Origin: Acidimicrobiales bacterium
GTDB taxonomy: Bacteria; Actinomycetota; Acidimicrobiia; Acidimicrobiales; SZUA-35
Assembly: GCA_020630065.1 (NCBI GenBank)
Contig: JAHDCC010000022.1
Location: forward strand, 2,568 to 57,612
Length of the DNA stretch: 55,045 nt
Reading direction: 5' to 3'
Shown here: positions 44,897-53,583 of the stretch, one piece after another
How the letters are laid out: each line of letters starts with the position of its first letter
How positions within the stretch are numbered: position 1 is the stretch's first letter
Translations under genes and position numbers: made by a program
Notes under the pieces: model-generated
Told to the model about the DNA's origin: nothing
The model's database searches: none
What the model saw: only the letters and a program-made list of their open reading frames with translations

Positions 44897-46913
44897 TCAC
44901 CAGACCGTTTAGCCATTGTTGTGGTCGATACAAGTCCCTAATTAAAGGTGCTTCGTTTAAACTGGCTCTGCGGGTGCGGAGGTTCAAGACTTTGGCTACG
45001 CCAGGAGGGCTCCCGTCATGTTCTAATATATTTTCTGGGAATCGACGGGCTACTTCAATTTCTGGTGAATGACTGCAGTCGGAGTTGACTAAAGCGCCAA
45101 GCCCATGCGCCATAGCCTGTGTTAGGTTGAGCCCCACATATGTGGGGATTACTATGCAGTAGCATCGTTTCATAATCGAATGAAGCTCTTCGTTGCATGG
45201 CAGAAACCCATGGAAGTCAACCCTGTCTGCGATCCCGAGTTCAGTCGCTAACTTGATTGTGTTCAGACGATCCGGCCCATCGCCGACAACGTGTAGCCGC
45301 GTCTCTCCAGGTACCGAAGCAATTGCGTGTAGAGCAACGTCTAGGGCCTTGTTCTTGTCAATCCGGCCGAGGAATAGAAGGTCTTCGCCCTCACCAGAAA
45401 CAACGAATTCGGGGTCCGAGCAAGGGGGGAGTGGATTTGGCGCAGCCACAGATTGTAAGCCCAATTCTCGAAACCTAATCGCCTCGGACTCTGTGTAAGC
45501 CATCCAGCAGTTAGGGAGCCGTTGATATGCATTGCGAACAAACTTCCGCAAACCTCCAGCATCACCGTGATGGTCAAAGTGGCCCCAAAAAATGGTCCGT
45601 CTCCGCAAACACTTCCTAACAAGCGCAATCAGTACCGAATTTAGCCATCGAGGGTTTGCTTCGATCACAAGGGTGTGGGCGGAGAGCATTTTCTTGAATG
45701 ATCCGGTTTGCCATACTAACTGGCGACCTAAGAAAAACCTGTTTCTTGCGAGTTTAGGAGAAACGCCTTCCATGCTTTGAACGGACACGATGTGTTCTTC
45801 AAAGTGTTTGTCGCCCCAAACAAAGCTACATCCGAGGCCTGCTGCCTGACTAAATACTTCGGCCCTATACGGAGCGCCAATGAGCTGTGCTAACAATACT
45901 CGCGACAGTTCGTTAGCCTCCGAACCTTCGGTAAGTAGGCTGGAGAAATGCTCGATCGCTTCTCGGTGGGCAGTATCAAAATTCACTCGGCCTGGTGCAG
46001 ACTGTGTGTTCTGGAAAAGGTTCAGTAAGGCGTCTGTCAACGCTAGAACTTCAGGTTCAGCGGTCGTTATTACCCCACCGAGCTCATCGCTCATCTCTGG
46101 TATGCAGCCTCTAGGCGAAGCGATCGACGGCAACCCACAAGCTGCGGCTTCGTATAAGACCATTGGTGCTGCCTCCAGCTTTGAAGGTAATACTAAAACG
46201 TCTGACCTGCGCATATAGTTGGCCAGCTCAGATGATGAAAGAACACCAACTGGTTTTACGAAACTTTCAGTAGATTTATGTTCACGCCCAGCAAGAATTA
46301 ACTTGATTCGAAGACGACTCAAGCTACGTACTCTGCGGACTGCCTCCACCAAAATATCTTCGCCTTTACCGACGCCAGCGACGCCAGCAAATAGCACCGT
46401 TAAGTCATCAGACCTGGTGTTGTCATGATCTTGGTACAGGAAATCATCCCTCACGAATGCGGCGTTGCTAACCACTTTCCAGTTTCTATTCCCATATATC
46501 GATTCGATTTGCTCGCCCATTATCTTCGACAGGACCAAATGGGTGGCGTTGAATCGACGTGAGCAAATCATTCGCCAAAGGAACGAAGGCTGATAAATCA
46601 ATTTGAAACCATGGTGGTGATGAAGTACCGGAGTGCTGGAAAGTTTCGCGCAAAGTAACAAGGCGAGGACGAATAACATCCGTTCGCCCTGAACACCTTG
46701 TATGTAGAGCGTGTCGTTGGTCGCTTTTAGAACCCTTAGCAAGGCACGGCCATATGAGAACAATTCTCTGTAGGTCCGACCTTCGTCATCGAAACAGTCA
46801 AAGAGCTCTAAATCAAGTCCGAACTCCCTTTCAATTAACTCCATGGCTCGAGTTGTCACCATCCCTGGACCATCAACGGGTGGCGGTATGTTGCCAACTA
46901 CGATTACGCTCAT
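44880..46913 (-). CDS. Double-domain family 4 glycosyltransferase
   Basis: 677 residues, about twice a normal GT4 enzyme. The first half (about 1-350) has a GT-B fold ending in VLVLPSKLEAAPMVLYEAAACGLPSIAS, shown here as its PSKLEAAPMVLYEAAACGLP core. The second half (about 350-677) repeats the fold with DLLFLGRIDKNKALDVALHA and the sugar-nucleotide-binding CIVIPTYVGLNLTQAMAHGLG. Both C-terminal halves keep the E or Q position typical of the EX7E region only in the first domain (EAAPMVLYE); the second reads VGLNLTQAM. It could add two successive sugars. ATGA overlap with the acyltransferase gene. Confidence 0.85.
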   Translation of the reverse strand: MSVIVVGNIPPPVDGPGMVTTRAMELIEREFGLDLELFDCFDDEGRTYRELFSYGRALLRVLKATNDTLYIQGVQGERMLFVLALLLCAKLSSTPVLHHHHGFKLIYQPSFLWRMICSRRFNATHLVLSKIMGEQIESIYGNRNWKVVSNAAFVRDDFLYQDHDNTRSDDLTVLFAGVAGVGKGEDILVEAVRRVRSLSRLRIKLILAGREHKSTESFVKPVGVLSSSELANYMRRSDVLVLPSKLEAAPMVLYEAAACGLPSIASPRGCIPEMSDELGGVITTAEPEVLALTDALLNLFQNTQSAPGRVNFDTAHREAIEHFSSLLTEGSEANELSRVLLAQLIGAPYRAEVFSQAAGLGCSFVWGDKHFEEHIVSVQSMEGVSPKLARNRFFLGRQLVWQTGSFKKMLSAHTLVIEANPRWLNSVLIALVRKCLRRRTIFWGHFDHHGDAGGLRKFVRNAYQRLPNCWMAYTESEAIRFRELGLQSVAAPNPLPPCSDPEFVVSGEGEDLLFLGRIDKNKALDVALHAIASVPGETRLHVVGDGPDRLNTIKLATELGIADRVDFHGFLPCNEELHSIMKRCYCIVIPTYVGLNLTQAMAHGLGALVNSDCSHSPEIEVARRFPENILEHDGSPPGVAKVLNLRTRRASLNEAPLIRDLYRPQQWLNGLVSACIE

Positions 46914-47443
46914 CTGACTCCCTCGACAAGATCATCATCTTCCGTGATGTGCGTCAGGTCGATCCGATTTTGGTTCGACCAAGAGGCCTTCACTACTTCG
47001 TTTTCTTCGACAACCGAGCCGGGTGCGACAAACGCAGTCGCCCCGACCCACGCTCCGCTACAAATCGTGATCGGCTGGTTTCTGAACTCGAGAGAGGGGG
47101 AGTTCCAATCATGGTTGCCGGTACACACCAGCGCCCGTTGAGAGATACAAACGTTACTGCCGACTTTAATCGGCTCAAGATTCAATAAGTAGGCCTCAAC
47201 TCCAACCCAAACGTGGTCGCCGAGCTGCAGTTTCCACGGCCAGTGAATAGTTACGTCTTGTCTAATCAAACAACCGTCACCCACCGAAGCGCCAAACGCT
47301 CTCAGAATTGGCGGCCGTAGTCTGGCCGGTAGCCACCATTTCTTGAAAATAAGATTGCTTGTGACAAACCAGGCGGCTTGCCAACCAAGGCCGCGCCCCT
47401 TGTCGTATCCGTCTCCAGAGAAGTCGGCCAACCTTCGAAGCAT
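46910..47443 (-). CDS. WcaF-like hexapeptide-repeat acyltransferase
   Basis: 177 residues. Starts with the hydrophobic AAWFVTSNLIFKKWWLP segment and continues into left-handed beta-helix hexapeptide repeats (IRQDVTIHWPWKLQLGDH, VGSNVCISQRALVCTGNHDW, WVGATAFVAPGSVV). The HDW motif with the catalytic His is typical of colanic-acid WcaF-type O-acetyltransferases. It probably acetylates a sugar of the repeat unit. One-base overlap with the preceding glycosyltransferase. Confidence 0.88.
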   Translation of the reverse strand: MLRRLADFSGDGYDKGRGLGWQAAWFVTSNLIFKKWWLPARLRPPILRAFGASVGDGCLIRQDVTIHWPWKLQLGDHVWVGVEAYLLNLEPIKVGSNVCISQRALVCTGNHDWNSPSLEFRNQPITICSGAWVGATAFVAPGSVVEENEVVKASWSNQNRIDLTHITEDDDLVEGVR

Positions 47444-48618
47444 CAGAACCGCTCGATCGTCGACGTCTTGACGAAGCGTTCGATCACAGCGTCACGGCTG
47501 AAGTTTCGTTCAGCATATGACCGACCCTGTTTACCAGCGAGTTTACGGTCCTCCGGTTCGTTGACGAACTTGGTGATCGCATTCACCAAATCACCAGCCG
47601 TAGTAGTAGCCACTCCCGCTTCGGCTTCTTCAACAATCTGAGCCGACGGGCAGGCAGAATCCATAAATGCGACGATCGGTCTGCCGGCACAAAGATACGA
47701 AAGAATCTTTGACGGCACGCACGCTTCGGTCGCAGTCGGATCTAGTGTTGCTACGAGCACGTCAGCTGCACCCAACACCTTTGGAAGGTCGTCATAGTCT
47801 TGCAGTCCCCAAAAGTGAACCCGATCACTGGCCGCCAAAACCGGGTCGGACTTTAGTTCGTTGTAGCCGACTCCGGCAGCCGTGAACACGAACTCAAAGC
47901 GTTCGTCGGTCAAAAGCTCTTTGATCGCTATACCCAATTCATGAGAGCGATGTTTCGAACCGAGAGTGCCTGAATACGAAACTCTGAACGACCGCTCGTC
48001 CAGCCCATTCGATGTCGACCACTCGTTGATGCGTGGCTGTACATCAAGATCTTCAACCGGTGCCCAGTTAGGTAAGACAGCGACCGATTCCTGACCCCCA
48101 ATATCTTTTACCCTTTCGGCGAAACCTTCGGAGATGCAAACGACGTGGTCAGCCGAACGTATCTGCTGGGCCTCAAACCATGTCAAAATACGAGCAACCG
48201 TCTTTCCGCTCGTCAACGCAGCCAGATCACTTTGAAAATCTTGCAGCCAGTTAACGTAACGTTGCCCGCGTAGCCTGGCTGCTGTTCGCAAAATGCTCCC
48301 ACTTATAAGTGGGAGCTGGCAAGCAACAATGGTTTCAGATCGCACGCTTCGAGCCAGACGCCAGCCGTATATGACTTCGTCTTTGAATCGTTTGATCGGG
48401 TTGTGTTTCGCAAATGAGTGACCCAAGTCGATACCGTTAACTTCTAAGCCACGCTCGCGTAGTGAGTCCATATTCCCTGTCGGACACATCTCGTTGGACG
48501 AACAGTACGAATACGTCACGTCGTAGCCTTCGTCATGAAGCTGACCTGCCAATGTCGCAGTGAACGGGTGCCCCCCAAAATCAACGATCGAAAGACGTGC
48601 CTCACCGACTGCCGTCAC
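47443..48618 (-). CDS. Family 4 glycosyltransferase (WcaI-like)
   Basis: 391 residues from a GTG that overlaps the GDP-fucose synthase stop. The N-terminal half starts LSIVDFGGHPFTATLAGQL; the C-terminal half has FRVSYSGTLGSKHRSHELG and ADVLVATLDPTATEACVPSKILSYLCAGRP, here given by its PSKILSYLCAGRP core. This type resembles colanic-acid WcaI glycosyltransferases. Directly coupled to genes on both sides. Confidence 0.85.
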   Translation of the reverse strand: MTAVGEARLSIVDFGGHPFTATLAGQLHDEGYDVTYSYCSSNEMCPTGNMDSLRERGLEVNGIDLGHSFAKHNPIKRFKDEVIYGWRLARSVRSETIVACQLPLISGSILRTAARLRGQRYVNWLQDFQSDLAALTSGKTVARILTWFEAQQIRSADHVVCISEGFAERVKDIGGQESVAVLPNWAPVEDLDVQPRINEWSTSNGLDERSFRVSYSGTLGSKHRSHELGIAIKELLTDERFEFVFTAAGVGYNELKSDPVLAASDRVHFWGLQDYDDLPKVLGAADVLVATLDPTATEACVPSKILSYLCAGRPIVAFMDSACPSAQIVEEAEAGVATTTAGDLVNAITKFVNEPEDRKLAGKQGRSYAERNFSRDAVIERFVKTSTIERF

Positions 48619-49604
48619 TAGTTCGACACTTCTTGCTGGCCAGCGGTTCCACGGGCCCGGTCATAGTTATCAACGAACCATTGATAGCTAGCCTCAAGAC
48701 CATTGCGAAGATCAATGGTTGGTTTCCAGCCAAGAGCTTCGATTTTCGAAATATCCAGCACCTTACGTGGCATGCCGTCAGGCTTCGAAGTATCGAAAAT
48801 CAGGTCAGCTTCGGGGTAAACGACATCGCGGATAAGTAACGCCAGATCACCTATCGCTTGGTCGATGCCGGTGCCAACGTTGACATGTTGATCCTCCGAA
48901 TAATGATCCATCAGGAATAAACAGGCCGAAGCCAAGTCATCAACGTGTAAGAACTCACGCATCGCTTTACCTGTACCCCAAATCTCAACAGCGGGGTTGT
49001 TGGCTTTCTTTGCTTCGTGGAACTTACGGATCAGCGCCGGGATGACATGTGACGCCTCAAGGTCGAAGTTGTCGCCAGGGCCGTACAAATTGGTCGGCAT
49101 CGCTGAAATGAAGTCGTGTCCGTATTGCCTTCGGTACATCTCACAAAGTTTGATGCCAGCGATTTTCGCTATTGCATAACCCTCGTTAGTTGGTTCCAAA
49201 AGGCCAGTAAGTAGCTGGTCTTCGGCGATCGGCTGACTCGAGAGTCGAGGGTAAATGCAGCTCGAACCGAGATACAGAAGCTTCTTTACATTCGTCAAAT
49301 GGGCAGCATGAACCACAGTGCCATGAATCATCATGTTGTCGTACAAAAAATCGGCTGGGAAGTTAGAATTTGCTCCAACCCCGCCTACCTTGCCTGCCAC
49401 CAAATACACGTACTCGGGACGGTTTGAAGCAAACCATTTGTTCACCTCAGATTGATGACGTAAATCCAGTTCATCTCGACCGGCTGTCAAGATATTCGTG
49501 TATCCAGCATCGTGTAAAGCTCGTAGTAGCGCTGAGCCGACAAGGCCCCGATGGCCTGCAACGAAAATGGATGCTTCGTAAGGGACCGGCTGCAGGTTAA
49601 TCAC
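48618..49604 (-). CDS. fcl: GDP-L-fucose synthase
   Basis: 328 residues from a GTG start with AAAGGA about 8 nt upstream. The N-terminal [14 protein letters not shown] is the NADPH-binding motif; SSCIYP contributes the Ser and YAIAKIAG the Tyr and Lys of the SDR triad. It converts GDP-4-keto-6-deoxymannose to GDP-L-fucose, so the polymer probably contains fucose or a related 6-deoxy sugar. The partner GDP-mannose dehydratase is not in the window. First gene of the minus-strand cluster. Confidence 0.92.
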   Translation of the reverse strand: MINLQPVPYEASIFVAGHRGLVGSALLRALHDAGYTNILTAGRDELDLRHQSEVNKWFASNRPEYVYLVAGKVGGVGANSNFPADFLYDNMMIHGTVVHAAHLTNVKKLLYLGSSCIYPRLSSQPIAEDQLLTGLLEPTNEGYAIAKIAGIKLCEMYRRQYGHDFISAMPTNLYGPGDNFDLEASHVIPALIRKFHEAKKANNPAVEIWGTGKAMREFLHVDDLASACLFLMDHYSEDQHVNVGTGIDQAIGDLALLIRDVVYPEADLIFDTSKPDGMPRKVLDISKIEALGWKPTIDLRNGLEASYQWFVDNYDRARGTAGQQEVSN

Positions 49605-50121
49605 TTATACGTTCCTTTGAAATCTTGACCAAGTTCGTGCTAAATCGTGGAAGCCCTCACTCCCACTGCGGCAATTCAGCTATGGCGATCCATGAGTTCT
49701 ATCAACTCTCAGGGGTGTGGAGCAAGAGCCTTAAGCGAGGTATCTAGATGCCGTATACGCACTCCAATCGTGTTGAAGGTTGTGGAATTCACCTCTGGAG
49801 CAATCGCACTCCAGAGTGGTCAAACATTGATCTAGGAAGGCAGCAGTAGCGCGCTGGTTGTTGTGGCTATCTTGGCTGACGATGTCTCTGGTGAGGTCCG
49901 ATGTCACTGTCGGCTGAATCTGCACGTGTCATCAGTCATCGAATTAGTCGATAAGTTGAGTCGAATAGTCTTGGCCTCGGTTATTTCAGCGCCGATCTTT
50001 AACGGCCTGTCCCCATATGGGTGCTTGAATGTTCTACTGCGAGTAGCTTCTGAACCTAAAGCAAGTATCGCTGGTTGGGTCAGGTTCGAAGACTTGCTGT
50101 GAAGGCCTCCCCGATCACGGG
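49605..50121. other. Accessory gap after the polysaccharide cluster
   Basis: About 520 nt without an intact gene. It holds an 8-bp hairpin (CTCTGGAG 49793-49800, CTCCAGAG 49809-49816) and, at 50017-50037, a 21-nt stretch that recurs with two mismatches at 52517-52537 (listed separately). Probably degraded coding sequence, but I can identify no gene in it. Confidence 0.5.
50017..50037. repeat. Copy 1 of a 21-nt sequence found again 2.5 kb downstream
   Basis: ATGGGTGCTTGAATGTTCTAC, given by its ends ATGGGTGCT and GTTCTAC, matches 52517-52537 at 19 of 21 positions. On the minus strand both copies can be read as VE-(H/R)-SSTH, followed by a GTG-containing tail, suggesting two relics of one coding sequence. 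Confidence 0.6.
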
Positions 50122-50260
50122 TCATTGAGGATTCCCCGTATTCCGATCACTTTGTTAAGTAGCTTTTGGCGCTGCGTGTTGTTGACTGGTTTCATACGCC
50201 ATCGGGGGGTCTGGTAGCCGAGGGTTGAGTGAAACCTGATCGTCTGACAAACTCTCACCT
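50122..50260 (-). pseudogene. C-terminal fragment of an IS3-type transposase
   Basis: On the minus strand one frame reads RFHSTLGYQTP, the hallmark C-terminal segment of IS3-family DDE transposases. The reading frame then shifts in a run of six C/G bases, and a second frame continues with PMAYETSQQHAA. No N-terminal part, inverted repeats or target duplication are visible. A small relic of an insertion element. Confidence 0.5.
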
Positions 50261-50323
50261 AACACAGGTCTGACCAGTGGCAGGATATTCAGCGAAGGCA
50301 TCGGAAAGATGTAAACTGGAGAC

Positions 50324-50542
50324 ATGTCTTCCGAGCGAGAAACGCTAGCAGTTCGAATGCAAATCTCCTTAGATCTCTACCAAGCGGGCGAAGATATGAT
50401 GCGGCAAAACCTGCGTCGCCGAAACCCCAAACACTCTGAGGTCGAAATAGACAAGGCGCTTCTCGAGTGGTTACAAGGCGAATCAGAACCTGACAAAGGC
50501 GGCCACCCAGGTCGTCGTCGCCTTCGCCCAATCCAACCGTGA
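50324..50542 (+). CDS. Small protein, antitoxin-like
   Basis: 72 residues. The central DLYQAGEDMMRQNLRRRNPKHSEVEIDKALLEWL helix pattern, shown here by MMRQNLRRRNP and EVEIDKALLEWL, resembles small proteins usually encoded in front of AbiEii-type nucleotidyltransferases. No intact nucleotidyltransferase follows: the overlapping frame from 50539 resembles that family only weakly over its first 20 residues and then degrades. An orphan remnant of a two-gene module is the likeliest reading. Confidence 0.55.
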   Translation: MSSERETLAVRMQISLDLYQAGEDMMRQNLRRRNPKHSEVEIDKALLEWLQGESEPDKGGHPGRRRLRPIQP

Positions 50543-50667
50543 CTCGCCTCGGGAAGCTCTTATCTTCGACAGCGGACTCGCTAAACGCGCTATCCCAGCC
50601 AAGAAAAGCATCGTCGCTTGGAGACTTTGCTGCCGATGTCAAGTTGCATAGACCTGCACCCGCCGAA

Positions 50668-51508
50668 TCATTTCTTTGCTGTCTGTTTAGATACGAGTCG
50701 TTTCATCAGACGGCGATTCCTTGTCGGGATGGTCATCGCTGCGTCAGCCCATTGGCTAACGGCCTGTTCCAAAACATCCCAACTAACAGGGTTGTTTGTG
50801 TGGACCGCTCGTCGTAACCCAAGCTCGCCGTTGAGGCGTTTCTGCGATTTCCTGATGTACGAAAGGGCCGCCTGTCGTCCCGCTCCCTTGTCAGCCAGAA
50901 CATCGACCAGACCCAGCTCGAAGAGTTCTTCCGCCGAAAATCGGTCACCGCCGAGAATCATTTTCTCGGCCATCGCGGCGTTCAGTTTGTGAGCGATGAG
51001 ATGGTAGCCGCCCATGCCGGGAAACAGATTGAACATTATTTCTGGGAATCCGAATTGGGTTCCTCGTTCCGCTACGAGAACGTTCGCTGACAATGCAGAT
51101 TCGAACCCACCGCCGAGGGCATCCCTTTCGACCACACTGACAGTTACAACGTTGCCGCCAATGCCGTTGAACCAGCGATACACCAGGTCGATACAGGCCA
51201 GCCCATAGTTATATAGTTTGTGCACGATCTTGGGCTTCGATCGCTTGAACGAAATAGTTCAGGTCCCCACCGTAGTTGAACGCATGTTCGTCGTCAGATA
51301 AGTAAACGGCGTGGGTCAACCCGCACATTGTGTTCGTTTCTACAAAATCAAATGCATGCGCTAACTCCCCGAGCAGTTCGAGCGAATAACATTGCCGCGG
51401 TTCTGCGTTCGTATCTAGAAAAAGTGTGGAACCTTCGATGCGGACTCCCACCGCCCGGTTGTTTTGCCATCGCTCCTGCACTGGTATTCGTTCGGCGGCT
51501 ACATTCAT
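50668..51508 (-). pseudogene. rpfF: RpfF-like crotonase (DSF-type signal synthase), frameshifted
   Basis: Two consecutive frames make one protein. Codons 51508-51209 give about 99 residues ending in FNYGGDLNYFVQAIEAQDRAQ; the sequence then shifts frame near 51215-51225 and continues as YNYGLACIDLVYRWF to a stop at 50668. Joined, the length (about 280) matches RpfF. The catalytic Glu pair is kept: GGGFESAL and, 20 residues on, FGFPEIMFNLFPGMGGY, the same spacing as Glu141 and Glu161 of the Xanthomonas enzyme. RpfF makes cis-2-unsaturated fatty-acid quorum signals. The gene is either inactivated by a single-base indel or shows an assembly error. Confidence 0.7.
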
Positions 51509-51681
51509 TGGTCATCCTGGGTTATCTGTTGATCCCGGCGTTCGGGACTCGTTCAATCAGATACAAGGCGACAGACAAAAGTTCCCAGAACTTCCAAACC
51601 CGCGTAATTCCTCTCACCTCCAATGACGTAGAGCTGTTCGCAAAGCTTCGCGGAGTTTGTGGAGGAACCACCCAGTCAAAT

Positions 51682-51719
51682 TTTGTGTAGTGCTATTGCC
51701 ATGCTATAATTGTGGCATG
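51682..51719 (+). promoter_or_regulatory. Promoter and palindrome at the mazE start; leaderless transcript likely
   Basis: A perfect -10 TATAAT lies at 51705-51710, with a weak -35 (TTTGTG 51682-51687, 17-nt spacer). The start ATG is at 51717, only 7 nt after the -10, so the mRNA probably begins at or next to it. TGCCA (51697-51701) and TGGCA (51713-51717) form an inverted repeat spanning the -10, a natural site for autorepression by the antitoxin. Confidence 0.6.
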
Positions 51720-51956
51720 AGTCGAGTCAGGGTTTCCACCACCGTTTCTGAAGAACTCCTAAGCCAAGCCCGGGCCGCCTGTTCCGGCCTGAACGACGCC
51801 AAACTATTAGACCAAGCGTTGGAAGCGCTGGTGGCTCGTTACCGTTCAGCCGAAATAGACCGTGCCTACTCCCAGGCTTATGGTCAACACCCGATTGAAG
51901 AACCAGATGAATGGGGAGACTTGGCTAGCTTCCGTTCAGCAGCTGGCAATTCGTGA
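51717..51956 (+). CDS. Antitoxin of a MazEF-type module
   Basis: 79 residues from ATG 51717; an upstream extension in the same frame crosses the promoter and is unlikely. The N-terminal SRVRVSTTVSEELLSQARAA resembles a ribbon-helix-helix DNA-binding antitoxin of the actinobacterial type. The C-terminal part (Asp/Glu-rich) would bind the toxin. It overlaps the toxin gene by 4 nt (GTGA). Confidence 0.8.
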   Translation: MSRVRVSTTVSEELLSQARAACSGLNDAKLLDQALEALVARYRSAEIDRAYSQAYGQHPIEEPDEWGDLASFRSAAGNS

Positions 51957-52276
51957 CGAATCTGCCTCGACGGGGCGAAATCTGGTGGTGCGAACTTCCC
52001 GAAATCAGCCGGCGACCAGTCCTAGTTCTATCTCGAAATGCTGCAATACCTCGGCTCGGGCGGGTCCTTATCGCACCTTGCACAACAACGATTAGAGGTC
52101 TTGCTAGCGAAGTGGTTCTCGAAGAAGGTGAGGACCCGGTCCCGAAAACTTCCGCCGTCAACCTCGACTCTATAGAGAGCGTATCGACAGGTCTTTTAGT
52201 GGAACGCATTGGGCAAATCAGCGTTGATCGTCTGCATCAAGTGTGTGCAGCGCTCAAGGTGGCAGTCGACTGCTAA
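51953..52276 (+). CDS. MazF/PemK-family toxin endoribonuclease
   Basis: 107 residues from GTG. The MazF signature is visible: RRGEIWWCELPE, RRPVLVLSRNAAI, VLIAPCTTTIRGL with the conserved Ser/Thr-rich loop, and the C-terminal IGQISVDRLHQV. MazF proteins cut mRNA or rRNA at short sequence motifs to slow growth. Coupled to the antitoxin gene; the module looks intact within a decayed neighbourhood. Confidence 0.92.
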   Translation: MTNLPRRGEIWWCELPEISRRPVLVLSRNAAIPRLGRVLIAPCTTTIRGLASEVVLEEGEDPVPKTSAVNLDSIESVSTGLLVERIGQISVDRLHQVCAALKVAVDC

Positions 52277-52480
52277 CTACAGGTCGTTGAGTAGCGATTC
52301 CAGCTCGGCGGCCAACGCACGACGAGAACGATTCTGTCGCATCCACTGCTTACCAGCTTCCCCCAACTTGGCTCGTACCGAACCATGTAAAGCCTGAATA
52401 CGACGCACGCCGTCAGCGATCTCGTTCGGGCCGACCGCTTAGCGACACCATCACCAACAAATGGTCTCTAACCCTGATTG
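52277..52480 (-). pseudogene. C-terminal remnant of a family 4 glycosyltransferase
   Basis: On the minus strand the frame ending at 52277-52279 reads GPNEIADGVRRIQALHGSV, then AKLGEAGKQWMRQNRSRRALAAELESLL, a typical GT4 C-terminal helix region. A stop interrupts this frame at about 52437, and the adjacent frame continues with a PFVGDGVAK-like segment. The catalytic part is missing or scrambled. It points the same way as the polysaccharide genes upstream and may be an eroded member of that cluster. Confidence 0.55.
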
Positions 52481-52516
52481 CCCTGACGGGTAAGTGTCGT
52501 GACCCGTCCCCCAAAC

Positions 52517-52537
52517 ATGGGTGCTCGAACGTTCTAC
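52517..52537. repeat. Copy 2 of the 21-nt sequence
   Basis: Matches 50017-50037 at 19 of 21 positions. On the minus strand it lies just upstream of the glycosyltransferase remnant and reads VERSSTHVWGTGHD in one frame. Confidence 0.6.
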
Positions 52538-52751
52538 TACACCAAGCAGTGCTGGACGTTCGAAACAGCGAAACCAGCCAGAGAGGGACTTCGAAAACTG
52601 ATGGCAACGATCCTGAAGCCGGTAATAAGGAAACATCGGGGTTCAGTTAGCTCAGGCGCAAGCCCCGACTGCTTCGAAGACCTACAGTTCTCTCGCCACT
52701 GTAGAATCGGGTTAGCGGTGGCTTCGCAAAGCGGGTACAGGAGGGCGCAAA

Positions 52752-53411
52752 GTGGCTATAAAGGTTAAAGAATCGTACGATTTCGGCTCACAATTATCAG
52801 CCGATCCTCTAGTCGTTGTCGAAGATGCGGTTCTGTCCGCTGGAGAATGTGAACACATCATCGACCTAGCTCGGGGCCGGTTGGAAGCAGCGAAAGTTAG
52901 CGCCGCCGAAAAAGGGGTGTTCAGTCCGGGGCGCACAGGAAGTAACTGTTGGTTGAATCACCTTCAAAGCCCAATCGTTTGCGACGTGATCACGCGTATC
53001 TCAAACATGGTTGGGATCCCTGCCGCGAACGCCGAATCGTTGCAAGTAATTCACTACGCCGAATCTCAAGAGTATCGACCCCATTTCGATGCCTATAACA
53101 CGTCGACCGAGCGAGGCGTGAGATGTACCGCGAAGAGCGGTCAACGTATGGTTACGGCGTTGCTGTACCTCAATACTGTGGGGCAAGGCGGAGGTACAGG
53201 TTTCCCCGAGTTAGGCATCGAAGTGCCAGCTGTCGAGGGCCGAATTCTGGTGTTTCATAACACTCTGCCCGGCACGACCGAGGTCCACCCTTTGTCGATG
53301 CACGGCGGGCAGCCGGTGACGGTGGGTGAGAAATGGGCCTGCAATCTATGGTTCCGTGAGCGCGTCACACAGGTTGATAGAACGTCGAATCTGCGTCTGT
53401 CTCTCGACTAG
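52752..53411 (+). CDS. Prolyl-4-hydroxylase-like Fe(II)/2-oxoglutarate oxygenase
   Basis: 219 residues from a GTG with AGGAGGG about 6 nt upstream. The metal triad is visible as EYRPHFDAYN (His111, Asp113) and MHGGQPVTVGEKW (His184), with Lys194 in position to bind 2-oxoglutarate. RMVTALLYLN and GGGTGFPELG are typical of the P4Hc family. No signal peptide, so it acts in the cytoplasm. The next gene on the same strand, 172 nt on, encodes a secreted protein with long Pro-Glu repeats; hydroxylation of those prolines before export is an attractive idea but only inference. Confidence 0.88.
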   Translation: MAIKVKESYDFGSQLSADPLVVVEDAVLSAGECEHIIDLARGRLEAAKVSAAEKGVFSPGRTGSNCWLNHLQSPIVCDVITRISNMVGIPAANAESLQVIHYAESQEYRPHFDAYNTSTERGVRCTAKSGQRMVTALLYLNTVGQGGGTGFPELGIEVPAVEGRILVFHNTLPGTTEVHPLSMHGGQPVTVGEKWACNLWFRERVTQVDRTSNLRLSLD

Positions 53412-53583
53412 GCATTTTTTATTCAGAAATTGTCCCCCGAATATGGTTCGTCAATCGTTGTACTTCAAGATGCGCTACTTTTCGGATCTCACCGAGAGGT
53501 AGACTCAACCCATCGGCGGTCGAAACCGTCCCGGTGGCTACGAAAAATTTAGTTCGGTTATCTTGACAAGTGGGAGTCAATAA

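Noticed and set aside
50539-50817. 92-residue open frame possibly encoding a nucleotidyltransferase N-terminus
   Set aside because: Only the first 20 residues resemble the AbiEii family; the rest lies opposite the RpfF-like gene and shows no motif.
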